Counted from the stretch's first letter, positions 35,492-44,838 are shown. The stretch: DNA of 64,000 bases from CAZRGV01 sp964599655 (GCA_964599655.1 CAZRGV010000010.1:9915-73914), one strand, 5' to 3'. Numbers and translations are program-made. The notes: generated by a model not told the origin, from the sequence alone.

Positions 35492-37263
35492 GGGAGGACC
35501 GGGTCGACGAACTCCTCCTGCACATCCGCGCCCCGGCCGGTCAGGACCGGGGCCTGCGGTCGTCGGCCGAGGGACTTGCTCGCCGGGTCCTGGAGCGTTG
35601 CGCCGAACGTCTCGAGCAACGGTCGCCCGGCCGGTTGGTGTTCCTCTCGCGTCTTCCGGTCCACTGGAACGTCTCCGCCGATCGCCTCGACGATCCCGAA
35701 TTGATCGCTCGCCTGGCCGACGAACTGGCCCGGTTCATCGAGAACCAGATCGTAGGCCGCCCGGTCGTGGAGGAAGAGGAAATCGCCGTCTTTGAGGATG
35801 AGATCCAATGGCGAGCATCGTACCTCCGCAATCGCGCTCGTGGGGTTCTCGTTTGGTATCACGCGGCCCTCGCAATGGACGATGATCCTCTGGGCCTCTC
35901 GGGCGAGCCGGACCGTTCCGGGATGACTTCGGCTCTCCTGAATCGACTGGCCGCCGAGGGGGCTCTCGTCGAGGTTCTCGCCGCCTGGCCCGCTGAACTC
36001 GTGAATCGGGTCGCCCGGAAGATCGGCATCGACGGGTCTGGCGAAATCGAGAGCGCCTTCCCACACGGGTCACCTGGACCGACAGCCCGCGATCAACCGC
36101 AACGATGGCATGAGATGGTGCCGCTACGTGACTTCGTCCGATCCCTGCCACCGGGCCTTTCGAGGAAAGTAAGGGCCGTTGCCTTGCTCGTCCAGGCGCG
36201 CCGACTGTTCGGACAATCGATCCCATGGAAGGATGTTTCCGCCGCCCTCGAATCGACCGCCGGCTTGCGAGACGATCGGTTCGAGATCGAACGGCTGGAA
36301 CAGAAACACCGGCCCTCGTCGGAACAGCCTGTGACGCCCAACGTTCCCGAGCCGACCTCCACACACTCTGAGGATCGCGACCGGGGGGAGCTTGCGGAGG
36401 CCGGCGTCGCAACCCGTTACGGCGGACTGTTCTACCTGATCGGCCGCGTGCTCGAGCTCGATCTCGGCGAGTTGCTCTGGAAAGCCTGTCTCCCTGAAGG
36501 CGACGTGCTGGCCTGTGCCATGTCGGGGTTGCTCGGCTCGGAAGCGGAGGACGATCCGGCGGCTTCGTTATTCGGCGGTGTGCCTCGCGTGCCGCCGATG
36601 CCGTCGGTCTCGCCCGAGCAGCAACGGGAGGTCTCCGTGGGACTTCTGGCCGCTTTGGCGGCGGCGCTGCCTCGTCGAGGGCTGGCATCGCTGCCGGAGG
36701 TGCGTCTCTCGCTCGGGAGGTCGGCCTCGGGGCGCTGTCTCTTGGCGACCGCCGAGGGCAACCCCTTTGTCCTGTTCGCCTGGCCGCTGGCCGAACCTCG
36801 CGAAGCCGAGGCCGGTCTCCGCGCGTTCCTCTCGGTGTGGCCCCCATCGTCGCCCCTCGTCGTCGCCGAGCCCTTGATCGCCGAGATCGACCCGACGGCA
36901 CGGGTGAGGCCTCGACCTCCCTCGGCGAACTCCCCCCCGCCGTTTCGGTCCGGGGATATCGCCACGCCGGACGGGGCCCTTGGGGCCTCGATCATCGGCT
37001 GCGTTGGCTATCTCTTCGCGGTCAGGGCCGGTCTTCGGCCGCTTGCCGACGCTCGCGACCTTGTGGCGTCGTGGCTGACGGTGCCGGCTACGGTCCGGGT
37101 CGAAACTGACGTCATGACCGTCACGATGGCCATGAACGCCATCAACCTCGACCTTCGCCGTTCCGGACTCGATCAGTCACCCGGCTGGGTTCCCTGGCTG
37201 GAGCGTTCCTTGCAGATCGTTTTCTCGGGAGGCGAGCCTGAACCTTCGGCATCCTTCCGTTGA
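35488..37263 (+). CDS. Probable eCIS tape-measure-like protein (divergent Pvc14/CIS_TMP)
   Basis: A 591-residue protein. The N-terminal 90 residues (LVFLSRLPVHWNVSADRL then ELIARLADELARFIENQIV) follow the pattern of CIS_TMP proteins, in which a short beta unit ending LDLG is followed by a helix of the LAxxLAxAL type. Residues about 310-345 (ATRYGGLFYLIGRVLELDLG) match the TRxxGLFYLL block I associate with eCIS tape-measure proteins. Proline-rich linkers separate the parts. Tape-measure proteins set particle length and sit just before the ATPase in PVC; here the gene comes late in the operon. The assignment is by pattern and position and is only moderately sure. It starts by ATGA overlap. Confidence 0.6.
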   Translation: MREDRVDELLLHIRAPAGQDRGLRSSAEGLARRVLERCAERLEQRSPGRLVFLSRLPVHWNVSADRLDDPELIARLADELARFIENQIVGRPVVEEEEIAVFEDEIQWRASYLRNRARGVLVWYHAALAMDDDPLGLSGEPDRSGMTSALLNRLAAEGALVEVLAAWPAELVNRVARKIGIDGSGEIESAFPHGSPGPTARDQPQRWHEMVPLRDFVRSLPPGLSRKVRAVALLVQARRLFGQSIPWKDVSAALESTAGLRDDRFEIERLEQKHRPSSEQPVTPNVPEPTSTHSEDRDRGELAEAGVATRYGGLFYLIGRVLELDLGELLWKACLPEGDVLACAMSGLLGSEAEDDPAASLFGGVPRVPPMPSVSPEQQREVSVGLLAALAAALPRRGLASLPEVRLSLGRSASGRCLLATAEGNPFVLFAWPLAEPREAEAGLRAFLSVWPPSSPLVVAEPLIAEIDPTARVRPRPPSANSPPPFRSGDIATPDGALGASIIGCVGYLFAVRAGLRPLADARDLVASWLTVPATVRVETDVMTVTMAMNAINLDLRRSGLDQSPGWVPWLERSLQIVFSGGEPEPSASFR

Positions 37264-37296
37264 GCCTTCCAACACGGACGAGGCGACGAGATCGAC

Positions 37297-40296
37297 ATGG
37301 GCGGCGAGCATCAATCCCATGAGACCAAGAGCACGGGTCGCCGGCCCGATCGACCCTCGCCACGCTCCGCGGCCCCGACCGCCTCGGCGATGTCCCCGAT
37401 CCTGGCGATGCACGACGCGATCGGCAATCGCGCGATGCTCCGTTTCGTCCAGGCCAGGCTCCGCGTTGGCGCGGTGGGCGATCCCTACGAGCAAGAGGCC
37501 GACCGTGTCGCGGCACACGTCACCCGCTCCACCAGCGAGCCGATGCTCCAGCGCAAGTGCTCGTGTGGTGGAGCGGGCCCCTGCCCGACCTGTGAGGCGG
37601 AGCAACAGGAACTCCTCCAGCGTAAGGCCCGAACGCGGACATTTTCGCGTCTCGATCCGTTGGTCCAGCGTACTCCCGATGAACCGGCCTCCGCCGGTAC
37701 GGAAACCACACGGACGCCGCTCATTGCCGAGGACGGCGCGGAGTCGCTCGAACCGGGCCAGATGAGGAAGAGCGATTTTCTCTCCCAGTTGCGCTCCTCC
37801 GTTTGTCGCGCGGCCGAGGAGATGCTCGAGGGCACGGTCTGGTCCAGCCTCGGCTGCCCCTGGATCGACCATTGGTTTGGCTACTACGCGGGTCGGAGCG
37901 GCTCGCAGGTCGAGCGGGCCATCCATCTGTACGCGCCTGGCTCGGCCTCGGCCACGTCCGCGAGTCAGTACATCCCCATCGTGACCGAGCGGGTTCGCCA
38001 GGCCATCGCGGTCTGGAGGAACACCGGCCAGATCCCGGCGGGCGTCCCCACGGGCATGTCCTCGGGCGGTCCGACGAGCCTTCTTGGCGGCCTGGTGAGC
38101 GGCCTCGGCCGACTGCTCTTCAAGGACCGCGACGGTGGCGCGCACCAGCCCGACTCGCCCCACGCCGTCCTCTCTCGGCTTGGGCCCGGCCGCCCCCTGG
38201 ATGGCGATGTCGGCGGGCGGATCGGTTCCGCGCTCGGGCAGGATTTCTCCCATGTTCGTATCCACACAGATACCACGGCAGCCCAGCTCAACGACTCGCT
38301 GAACGCTCGCGCCTTTACGCTCGGCAATCACATCGCCTTCGCCTCCGGCGAGTACCAGCCCGGCTCGCTTACGGGTACGGCCTTGATCGCCCACGAGCTG
38401 GCCCACGTGGTCCAGCAGACCGGCGCGGTCCCGGCGGCCGGTCCCCTCTCCCGCGAGGAGGGGGGCGATCACGACCTGGAGCACGACGCGGATCGTTCGG
38501 CCGTCGGCGCGGTGCTTTCGCTCTGGAGCCGCGCGAAGACCGGCCTGTCGAGCCTTGCCCACAACGCCCTGCCCCGCTTCAAGTCGGGCCTGAAGCTCCA
38601 GCGATGCCGGCGGACGGTCAGACGTTGCCCGCCCGGCAAGCACTGGGATGTGGTCGGTCAACCCGCAGGTCTGGGATCGTTTGGTTGCGTGTGTAACTGG
38701 AGATGCGTTCCGGGTGCGGAGCCACGCGCCGAGTTGCCATCGTCGGGGCCGGTGCTCCGCTGCCCGCCCGATGTCGTTTGCGAACCACCCCCCGTCCCTG
38801 TCGACGTTCCGGACGATTACCAGTTCGAGAGCCGGGGAACCGTGACCGGCTACGGCGCTCACTTCACTCCCCTGGGAAGTGCCGCAACCTGCGGCTGCCT
38901 GCCACTCGATATCGATGGCAAGGAGGTCACCGGGGCTCCCATGCGGGAGGTCGGGTTCGATCCCACCGCCTTCTTCCCCAGAGCCTGGGCCGAAGCGGCC
39001 GGTGGTGGCGGCGCCCAGACAGGGACGGGGCCCCCCGTCATGAATCGGCCTCGAGTCGTCATCGTCGGCGAGCCACCGGCCGGCCTCGGAGGTCGACCCC
39101 CATCGCCGGTCCTGCCGGAAACCGGCGGCGTCACCCTCCTTCCGGCTCCGGCATCACGTGTCGGCGGCGGGCCGGTGACCCTTTACGAGCCGTCCGGACC
39201 GTTGGGCCGGCCGATTCAAGTCTCGGGCGGCCAGGTTCTTCCCGAGACTCCGCCGAGCGGGCCGGTTCTGCTCTACGACCCATTCAACCGGCCGATGTCG
39301 GTCTCCGGAGGCCGGGCCTCGCCGACGGATTGGTACACCACGCCGGGAGGAGGCAGCCTCCTGGTCAACCTCGCGGGGGAACCTCTCGCCGGCGGTGGTC
39401 GACTCCCAACGCAACCGCTGCTCGGTCCGTCCGGGCGACCGATCGCCTCGACGCCCACCGGGACCGTCTTCATCGACCTTCAGGCCGGTCGGCCTGATTT
39501 CTTGCAATCGCTGGTCGCCCAGACGCCGGGGTCGCGCGGCATCGGCTACGAGACCGGCGACTGGTTGCTCGGCTACCAGGGCATCCATCCGACCGACATT
39601 CGCGACCTCACCGTGTCGCGCCAGCTCGTTCAACAGAGCCCGATGTGGCCCGACACGCCCGCCTGGAGAACCTCGATCGAGGAGCTTCCGAGGTTGCAGA
39701 GCTGGCAGATCGACCCGTCCACATACCTCTTCCCGCAGCAAGGACCGGTCATCATCCGCACCACCCCGTTTTTCGGACCCGTCGGCGGCACCACCGCCGA
39801 AGGCCAGACGCGGCTCGTGCCGCTGAGCATCCAGGATGTCACCGGGATCGTCCCCACCACCCATCCTGAAATCCATGGCATGGGGAACCAGGTCTTCCTC
39901 CGAAGACCGTTTGGATTCGGTGTGACGGAGGCCACCCGGCCCGCCACGGCCGCGACGCCCGAGACAACCGCCGCGCTCGGGCAGGAGCTGGCCCGGATTC
40001 TTTCCGCGACACCCGGCAGCTTCGTCGAGCTCCGACTCCGCGCGGCCAGCGAGCTCGACGTCCAGTCGCAACTTCCGATCATCCAGAGCCAGTTCCCCGG
40101 AGCCACGGTCGTCATCGTGCCCCAGACGGCCATTAACCGGTTCCTCAACGAGAACGTCCTGCCCAGCGACCCCGTCCAGGCCCAGATTCTCCGCGACGCC
40201 GAGGCGGACCTCCGGGGAAGTTACGGCCCGCTCGGTCAGGGATTGCCTCGACGGATCGTTCGCATCTATTACCCATCCGCGGGTACGACGCCATGA
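37297..40296 (+). CDS. Large DUF4157 (eCIS core domain) metalloprotease-like protein, candidate cargo
   Basis: A 999-residue protein. Near residue 55 is the block LRVGAVGDPYEQEADRVA, and at 85-105 a Cys cluster (KCSCGGAGPCPTC) followed by LLQRKA, both usual in DUF4157 proteins. The DUF4157 domain itself is at about 300-390: GQDFSHVRIHTD, ARAFTLGNHIAFASGEY and the zinc-site HELAHVVQQ (HExxH at 366-370), with EHDADRSA downstream as a possible third ligand. The rest includes Cys pairs (430-480), a Gly/Pro-rich repetitive section (VTLYEPSGPLGRPIQVSGGQ-like units, 620-720) and a 280-residue C-terminal domain with no family I recognise. DUF4157 proteins are typical eCIS-associated proteins and often cargo. 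Its stop overlaps the next start. Confidence 0.85.
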   Translation: MGGEHQSHETKSTGRRPDRPSPRSAAPTASAMSPILAMHDAIGNRAMLRFVQARLRVGAVGDPYEQEADRVAAHVTRSTSEPMLQRKCSCGGAGPCPTCEAEQQELLQRKARTRTFSRLDPLVQRTPDEPASAGTETTRTPLIAEDGAESLEPGQMRKSDFLSQLRSSVCRAAEEMLEGTVWSSLGCPWIDHWFGYYAGRSGSQVERAIHLYAPGSASATSASQYIPIVTERVRQAIAVWRNTGQIPAGVPTGMSSGGPTSLLGGLVSGLGRLLFKDRDGGAHQPDSPHAVLSRLGPGRPLDGDVGGRIGSALGQDFSHVRIHTDTTAAQLNDSLNARAFTLGNHIAFASGEYQPGSLTGTALIAHELAHVVQQTGAVPAAGPLSREEGGDHDLEHDADRSAVGAVLSLWSRAKTGLSSLAHNALPRFKSGLKLQRCRRTVRRCPPGKHWDVVGQPAGLGSFGCVCNWRCVPGAEPRAELPSSGPVLRCPPDVVCEPPPVPVDVPDDYQFESRGTVTGYGAHFTPLGSAATCGCLPLDIDGKEVTGAPMREVGFDPTAFFPRAWAEAAGGGGAQTGTGPPVMNRPRVVIVGEPPAGLGGRPPSPVLPETGGVTLLPAPASRVGGGPVTLYEPSGPLGRPIQVSGGQVLPETPPSGPVLLYDPFNRPMSVSGGRASPTDWYTTPGGGSLLVNLAGEPLAGGGRLPTQPLLGPSGRPIASTPTGTVFIDLQAGRPDFLQSLVAQTPGSRGIGYETGDWLLGYQGIHPTDIRDLTVSRQLVQQSPMWPDTPAWRTSIEELPRLQSWQIDPSTYLFPQQGPVIIRTTPFFGPVGGTTAEGQTRLVPLSIQDVTGIVPTTHPEIHGMGNQVFLRRPFGFGVTEATRPATAATPETTAALGQELARILSATPGSFVELRLRAASELDVQSQLPIIQSQFPGATVVIVPQTAINRFLNENVLPSDPVQAQILRDAEADLRGSYGPLGQGLPRRIVRIYYPSAGTTP

Positions 40297-41531
40297 CCCG
40301 AACACCCTCCGGCGCCATTGTCGAGGCACCCGCCATCGAACCGCCCTCCGGTCAATCGCTCGGAGGTTGGCTCTCCAGCCGCCTCGATCGGCTTGTTCGG
40401 CCCGAATTGTGTGTCTTTCACCGGAGATGTCCCTCGTTTCTCGTCTGCGGCTACACGGGACTCGCCCTCGCCATTGCCTTGGTGATGACTCTCGCCGCAC
40501 TTCGCGAACTCTCGCTCGGGGTCATGTCGGCCATCGTGCTGGCCGGGATGGCGACCTTTCTGGCGCTGGCGATGGCCACCAAGATTCTCACGGGCGAGGA
40601 GATACTGATTTACTATCACCACGAGATCGCGATCCTGGCCGTAAGCGGCCTCCTGGCCTGGTTACTGGGCCAGCCGGTGCTACCGTATCTCGACGTGACG
40701 ATCCTGGGCATCGGCCAGTTCCTCGTCTGCGGCCGTGTTGGGTGCCTGATGGCCGGCTGCTGCCATGGCCGTCCTCATCGCTGGGGAGTCCGCTACCGGC
40801 CCGAGCACGCGGAATGGGGTTTCACGCCCTATTATGTCGGCATCCGTCTCTTTCCGATCCAGATCGTCGAGTCACTCTGGGTGGCGATGATCGTTGTGGT
40901 CGGAGGTTTCCTCCTGCTCAGCGGCTCGCCGCCCGGCACCGCGCTGGCCTGGTACGTCATTGCCTACGACGTCGGCCGTTTCGGCTTCGAGTTCGTTCGC
41001 GGCGACCCCACCCGGCCCTACTACGGCGGTTTCTCCGAGGCCCAGTGGATCTCCTTGATGCTGATGTGTGTTGTCGTCTGGGCCGGCTTGAAGGGCGTAC
41101 TCGTCTTCCATGGGTGGCACGCCGCGGCCACGCTTGGCCTGGTCCTGACGATGGCCGTCGTTATGCTCCACCAGCGCTTCGGGCAGAGCCGTTGGCATCG
41201 CCTTCTGCGCCCGGACCACGTCGCGGAGCTGGCGGGTATCGTCGAGATCGTCTCCACTCGGATCGTCGGGAAGTCGCCGCGGTTCCAGGATGTGACTGCG
41301 CATATGTTCACAACATCGCTAAATTATCAAATCGTCTACTTCCGAGACAATCCCGGCCATTTCTCCCTTTCGGCGAGCGGCAGGGCTCTCCGCCCCGAGG
41401 AAGCCGCGGCGCTGGCGTCGCTCCTTGTGCGGTTTCACACTCCCGGCCATTCGTACCGGATCGAATCCAGGTTCAATGGCTTTGATGTGTGTTTCGATCC
41501 CTGCGAGGCGACCTCGCCTGACCCTGCCTGA
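40293..41531 (+). CDS. Lgt-like (prolipoprotein diacylglyceryl transferase family) membrane protein
   Basis: A 412-residue multi-pass membrane protein. Hydrophobic segments cover about 48-95, 112-150, 190-215 and 245-300. Residues 147-159 (GRVGCLMAGCCHG) and 185-194 (RLFPIQIVES) are the signature blocks of the Lgt-like family; a second arginine-rich loop (FGFEFVRGDPTRP) also fits. The C-terminal 100 residues are a soluble domain of unknown kind. True Lgt transfers diacylglycerol from phosphatidylglycerol to lipobox cysteines; this cluster-linked paralogue may modify or anchor a particle component or the DUF4157 protein, to which it is coupled by ATGA overlap. It may also be unrelated in substrate. 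It ends directly against the convergent ATPase gene. Confidence 0.78.
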   Translation: MTRTPSGAIVEAPAIEPPSGQSLGGWLSSRLDRLVRPELCVFHRRCPSFLVCGYTGLALAIALVMTLAALRELSLGVMSAIVLAGMATFLALAMATKILTGEEILIYYHHEIAILAVSGLLAWLLGQPVLPYLDVTILGIGQFLVCGRVGCLMAGCCHGRPHRWGVRYRPEHAEWGFTPYYVGIRLFPIQIVESLWVAMIVVVGGFLLLSGSPPGTALAWYVIAYDVGRFGFEFVRGDPTRPYYGGFSEAQWISLMLMCVVVWAGLKGVLVFHGWHAAATLGLVLTMAVVMLHQRFGQSRWHRLLRPDHVAELAGIVEIVSTRIVGKSPRFQDVTAHMFTTSLNYQIVYFRDNPGHFSLSASGRALRPEEAAALASLLVRFHTPGHSYRIESRFNGFDVCFDPCEATSPDPA

Positions 41532-43685
41532 TCACGAGCCACTCAGGGAGCGGAACTCCCGCTCGTCGAGCACGCGGCCGCTCTTGGTCAGCTCGCGGCG
41601 GAGCGCGTGGGTCAGGTGGTTCATCGTGACGGGCGTGCCGTCGGCCGCGGCGAGGAAGGCCGCGGCAAGCACGGCGTTCTTGATCTCGCCGCCCGAGACC
41701 TCGAACCCGCGAGCCAGGCCCGACAGGTCTAGCCCCGGCTCTCGCTCGGCTTCGGGAGGGAACATCCCCTGCCAGATCCGCAGTCGGTCGGCTTCGCCAG
41801 GCATCGGAAAATCGACGAGGAACTGAAACCTGCGAACAAACGCCTCGTCCACGTCGCGCTTGCGGTTGGTGGCAAGAATGGTCACGCCATCGTAAGCCTC
41901 CATCCGCTGGAGCAGGTAGCTGATCTCGACATTGGCGTACCGGTCGTGCGCGTCTTTGACTTCGGTCCGCTTGCCGAAGAGAGCATCGGCCTCGTCGAAG
42001 AACAGTGCGGCGCCCGAGAGGTGGGCCTCGTCGAAGACCTGTCGGAGTCGTTCCTCGGTCTCGCCGATGTATTTGCTCAGAACCCGCGACAGATCGATGC
42101 GGAAGAGGTCGACGCCCAGCTCGCGGGCCAGCACCTGCGCGGCCATCGTCTTGCCCGTGCCCGGCGGACCCGCGAAGAGGACGGTTAAGCCGCGACCCAT
42201 CGGCAGCCGCCGTTCGAATCCCCAACGCTCCAGCACCTGTCTCTGATGCCGGACCCAGGCCACGGCCAGGTCGAGCTCGGCGTTGATCCGATCCGGCACG
42301 ACCAGTTCGTGTCGGGCATAGGGCAGCGGCAGCTTCTCCGACAGCGGCCCCATTACCGATCCGCCGACCTCACGGCAGGCCCGCGCCAGGTCGTCCCCGG
42401 ACAGCCGGCGCTCTCCCGGAGGACGGAGCGCGACCTCGACCCTTGCCCGCCGGATCGCCCTCGCAATCCAGCCCGCGGAGAATCGGAATCGGGCGGCGAG
42501 GGTGTCGAGCACCTCGTCCTCGATCGGTTCGCCCCTCGGCAACAGAGCCCGCCAGAGTCTTGCTCGCAACGCGACGCCAGGCTCCTCCAGCCGGACCACC
42601 GCCGGTTCTCGAAGCGACGCCGCCGACGCCGGTTCCACCAGGTCCTCCGGAACCGCCAGCAACAACGGAGCGCGCACCTCCGCCAGGCCCGCCCAAATCT
42701 CTCGCCAGTCGAACGGCCCTTGCGGCCGGTCCGGCAACTTCAAAAGCAACGCGGCCCCGTACCACCGCGACTCCCGGCGCGCGATTTTGAGCCGATCGAG
42801 CCGTTCGGCCGCTTCGAGTTCGACGGTCACCAGCGGCAAACCGATCTCTGCGACCACGCCTCTCGCCACGGTGGACCGACCTCGACCGGGCGGCCCGACC
42901 AGGATCAGGGGCGAGACTGGCCCCTCGCCCCTTCTCGCGGACGTCGCCCACGTGGCCAGCCTTGATCGGGTTGGATCATCCAGCACGAGCCGGCCGAGGA
43001 GTCCCAGGTCCACCTCGTCGAGACGCAACCCCGGCCCCTCCGGACTGAGCCACTCGCCCGACACGAGCCGGCGGAGTACGTCGCGAGGCACGCGAAGCGA
43101 CTGGCCGGTCAGTGGGTCGTCCCCCTCCAGGTCCAGCAAGCCGTCGCGGAAGAGCGGACGATCGACCAGCTCGATCGGCGAAGGCGCCTGATCCCCTCCT
43201 TCGATGTCCGCCAGCGCCAGCGCGAGACCCAGGGTCGGCCGGGTCCGACCGGCGTGGTCGTTCAGGTACGCAACAAGCCTCGCGAACCGGCCGTCGAGCT
43301 CGACGGCCATCGCCAACAGAAGGGCCGCGAACTCAACGCCCTCGAGTCGGAATTCCCGCGCGACGCGATGCAACGGCAACGCGGATCTCCGTGCCTCCAG
43401 GATCTCGAACGGCCAGGGCGCGATTCCAGGCGGCCTTTCCCGCCGCGAATCCGCTTTTTCCAGGCGGCTCGGTTGGCTCCAGGCCTCGGTCAGCTCCGCG
43501 ATCAAACCCTCGGCCTCGCCGTCCTCGATCAGGAAGCCCTGGACAGCATCACCCGCCGGGCTCCGGCCTCGACGCCGTTGGCGCGCCAGGTGCCGGCTCA
43601 GTCGCTCGATCAGGACGCCGAAATCGACCGCCAGTTGTCGGCGAGCCGTTTCGGGAATCCCGGCGATGGAGGGTTTCGAGAACAT
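41532..43685 (-). CDS. AAA+ ATPase of the eCIS cluster (Pvc15-like)
   Basis: A 717-residue ATPase. The C-terminal AAA+ module has Walker A GPPGTGKT at about 500, Walker B LFFDEADALFG near 560, sensor ILATNRKRDVDEAF and an arginine-finger region FVRRFQF. A first AAA-like module near residue 262 has a degenerate Walker A (GPPGRGRS). The same two-module plan is seen in the ATPases encoded in eCIS loci, which are not part of the mature particle and are thought to help assembly or cargo loading. It is on the strand opposite to the rest of the cluster, with its stop codon immediately beside the stop of the Lgt-like gene (no intergenic base). Confidence 0.92.
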   Translation of the reverse strand: MFSKPSIAGIPETARRQLAVDFGVLIERLSRHLARQRRRGRSPAGDAVQGFLIEDGEAEGLIAELTEAWSQPSRLEKADSRRERPPGIAPWPFEILEARRSALPLHRVAREFRLEGVEFAALLLAMAVELDGRFARLVAYLNDHAGRTRPTLGLALALADIEGGDQAPSPIELVDRPLFRDGLLDLEGDDPLTGQSLRVPRDVLRRLVSGEWLSPEGPGLRLDEVDLGLLGRLVLDDPTRSRLATWATSARRGEGPVSPLILVGPPGRGRSTVARGVVAEIGLPLVTVELEAAERLDRLKIARRESRWYGAALLLKLPDRPQGPFDWREIWAGLAEVRAPLLLAVPEDLVEPASAASLREPAVVRLEEPGVALRARLWRALLPRGEPIEDEVLDTLAARFRFSAGWIARAIRRARVEVALRPPGERRLSGDDLARACREVGGSVMGPLSEKLPLPYARHELVVPDRINAELDLAVAWVRHQRQVLERWGFERRLPMGRGLTVLFAGPPGTGKTMAAQVLARELGVDLFRIDLSRVLSKYIGETEERLRQVFDEAHLSGAALFFDEADALFGKRTEVKDAHDRYANVEISYLLQRMEAYDGVTILATNRKRDVDEAFVRRFQFLVDFPMPGEADRLRIWQGMFPPEAEREPGLDLSGLARGFEVSGGEIKNAVLAAAFLAAADGTPVTMNHLTHALRRELTKSGRVLDEREFRSLSGS

Positions 43686-43818
43686 GGCTCGCCGATCACA
43701 CTCGCACGCCCATCGTCGCCCGTCTCACACCTTCATCCTAGCGAGCTGTTGGGTTGAGTTCACGCTCGGGATTTGAAGAGCGGTCACAATCGGCTTCGAC
43801 CCGGCTTTCGGTCGCTGG

Positions 43819-44838
43819 CTACCCTCGATCGTGGTAGAGCGAGTCCTTCAGGGAGAGGTTCTGACGGGTCTCGGCCGCCTGCTGGGCCTTGAGGGCGATC
43901 TCGGTGATCCGGCAGGCTTCGTGCAACGTGAGTGGGGGCGGAGCCTCGCCGCGGAGCGATCGGGCGAACTGCGTGAAGAGGTCCGTCTGGGGGCGGGTCT
44001 CGATCGCCTGAGGTGGGCCGTCGCCGGTGGTAAGCATCACCTTGTGCTCGACGAGCGACATCTCAATGACGCCGCGGGTTCCGGCAATGCGCAGGCGTTC
44101 GTCGCCGTGCGTGGGCGCGGCCTCGGGGCGAAGGTAATCGAGTGTCAGCGCGGTGACACCGCCGTTGTTCATGCTCAGCATAAACGCGGCCTGACTGCCG
44201 CAGGCCGGGAAGTCCGGGTGCGCCGTTGTCCCTTCGCGACCCTGGACCTCGGTGAAGACGTCGCCGAGGATCCAATGCAACCAGTCAAAGGCGTGGATAC
44301 CAACCCAGGGGGCGATGCCAGGGAAGGTCGCACGGTTTCGGTAGAATTCCGGGCGAGACGTGCCCCACTTGTAGGACTTCTGGCTGAAGCTGAGCAACGG
44401 ATCGCCGACCTTGCCCTCACGGACAGCCTCGCGGACGGCGGCCAGCTCGGGCACGCTGCGCATGGTGTGCATGGGAACGAGGGCGGCCCCGGTCTTCCGT
44501 GCCGTCCGGAACAACTCTTCGAGGGTGGGCAAATCCATCGCGAGCGGCTTCTCGGCCATCACGGGCAAGCCACGTTCGAGACAGAGTCGGGTCCACATGG
44601 GAATGCGATCGCAGCGACAGCAGACCTGGACCACGTCCAGCCGTTCGGCATCGAGCATCTTGCGGGCGTCGTCGTAGCGTCGCGTTTCGGGTGACTGTCC
44701 AGGAGCGTGGTCGAAGGCGCCGGTCGTCTCCTCCGGGCCAGCGGTGGCGACGGCGACGAGCTCCAGGCCAGGGACGCGCCGCAACGAGGGGGCGTAGGTC
44801 TGCCAGTGTCCCGTCGCTCCGATCAGCCCGAGTCGCAT
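43819..44838 (-). CDS. Gfo/Idh/MocA family oxidoreductase
   Basis: A 339-residue NAD(P)-dependent dehydrogenase without a signal peptide, so cytoplasmic. The N-terminal Rossmann strand MRLGLIGATG is followed by ELVAVATAG and the family block PVMAEKPLAMDLPTLEEL, where the lysine of EKP contacts cofactor and substrate. APWVGIHAFDWLHWILGD is the family's catalytic-histidine region. It lies 133 bp beyond the eCIS ATPase start and just downstream of the DUF1501 gene on the same strand (41-bp gap), so it may belong to that operon. Substrate unknown, probably a sugar or cyclitol. Confidence 0.86.
   Translation of the reverse strand: MRLGLIGATGHWQTYAPSLRRVPGLELVAVATAGPEETTGAFDHAPGQSPETRRYDDARKMLDAERLDVVQVCCRCDRIPMWTRLCLERGLPVMAEKPLAMDLPTLEELFRTARKTGAALVPMHTMRSVPELAAVREAVREGKVGDPLLSFSQKSYKWGTSRPEFYRNRATFPGIAPWVGIHAFDWLHWILGDVFTEVQGREGTTAHPDFPACGSQAAFMLSMNNGGVTALTLDYLRPEAAPTHGDERLRIAGTRGVIEMSLVEHKVMLTTGDGPPQAIETRPQTDLFTQFARSLRGEAPPPLTLHEACRITEIALKAQQAAETRQNLSLKDSLYHDRG

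Noticed and set aside
16668..43685. Prophage interpretation of the tail gene cluster
   Set aside because: No capsid, portal, terminase, integrase or lysis genes; presence of DUF4255, DUF4157, DUF5908 and AAA+ genes fits eCIS instead.
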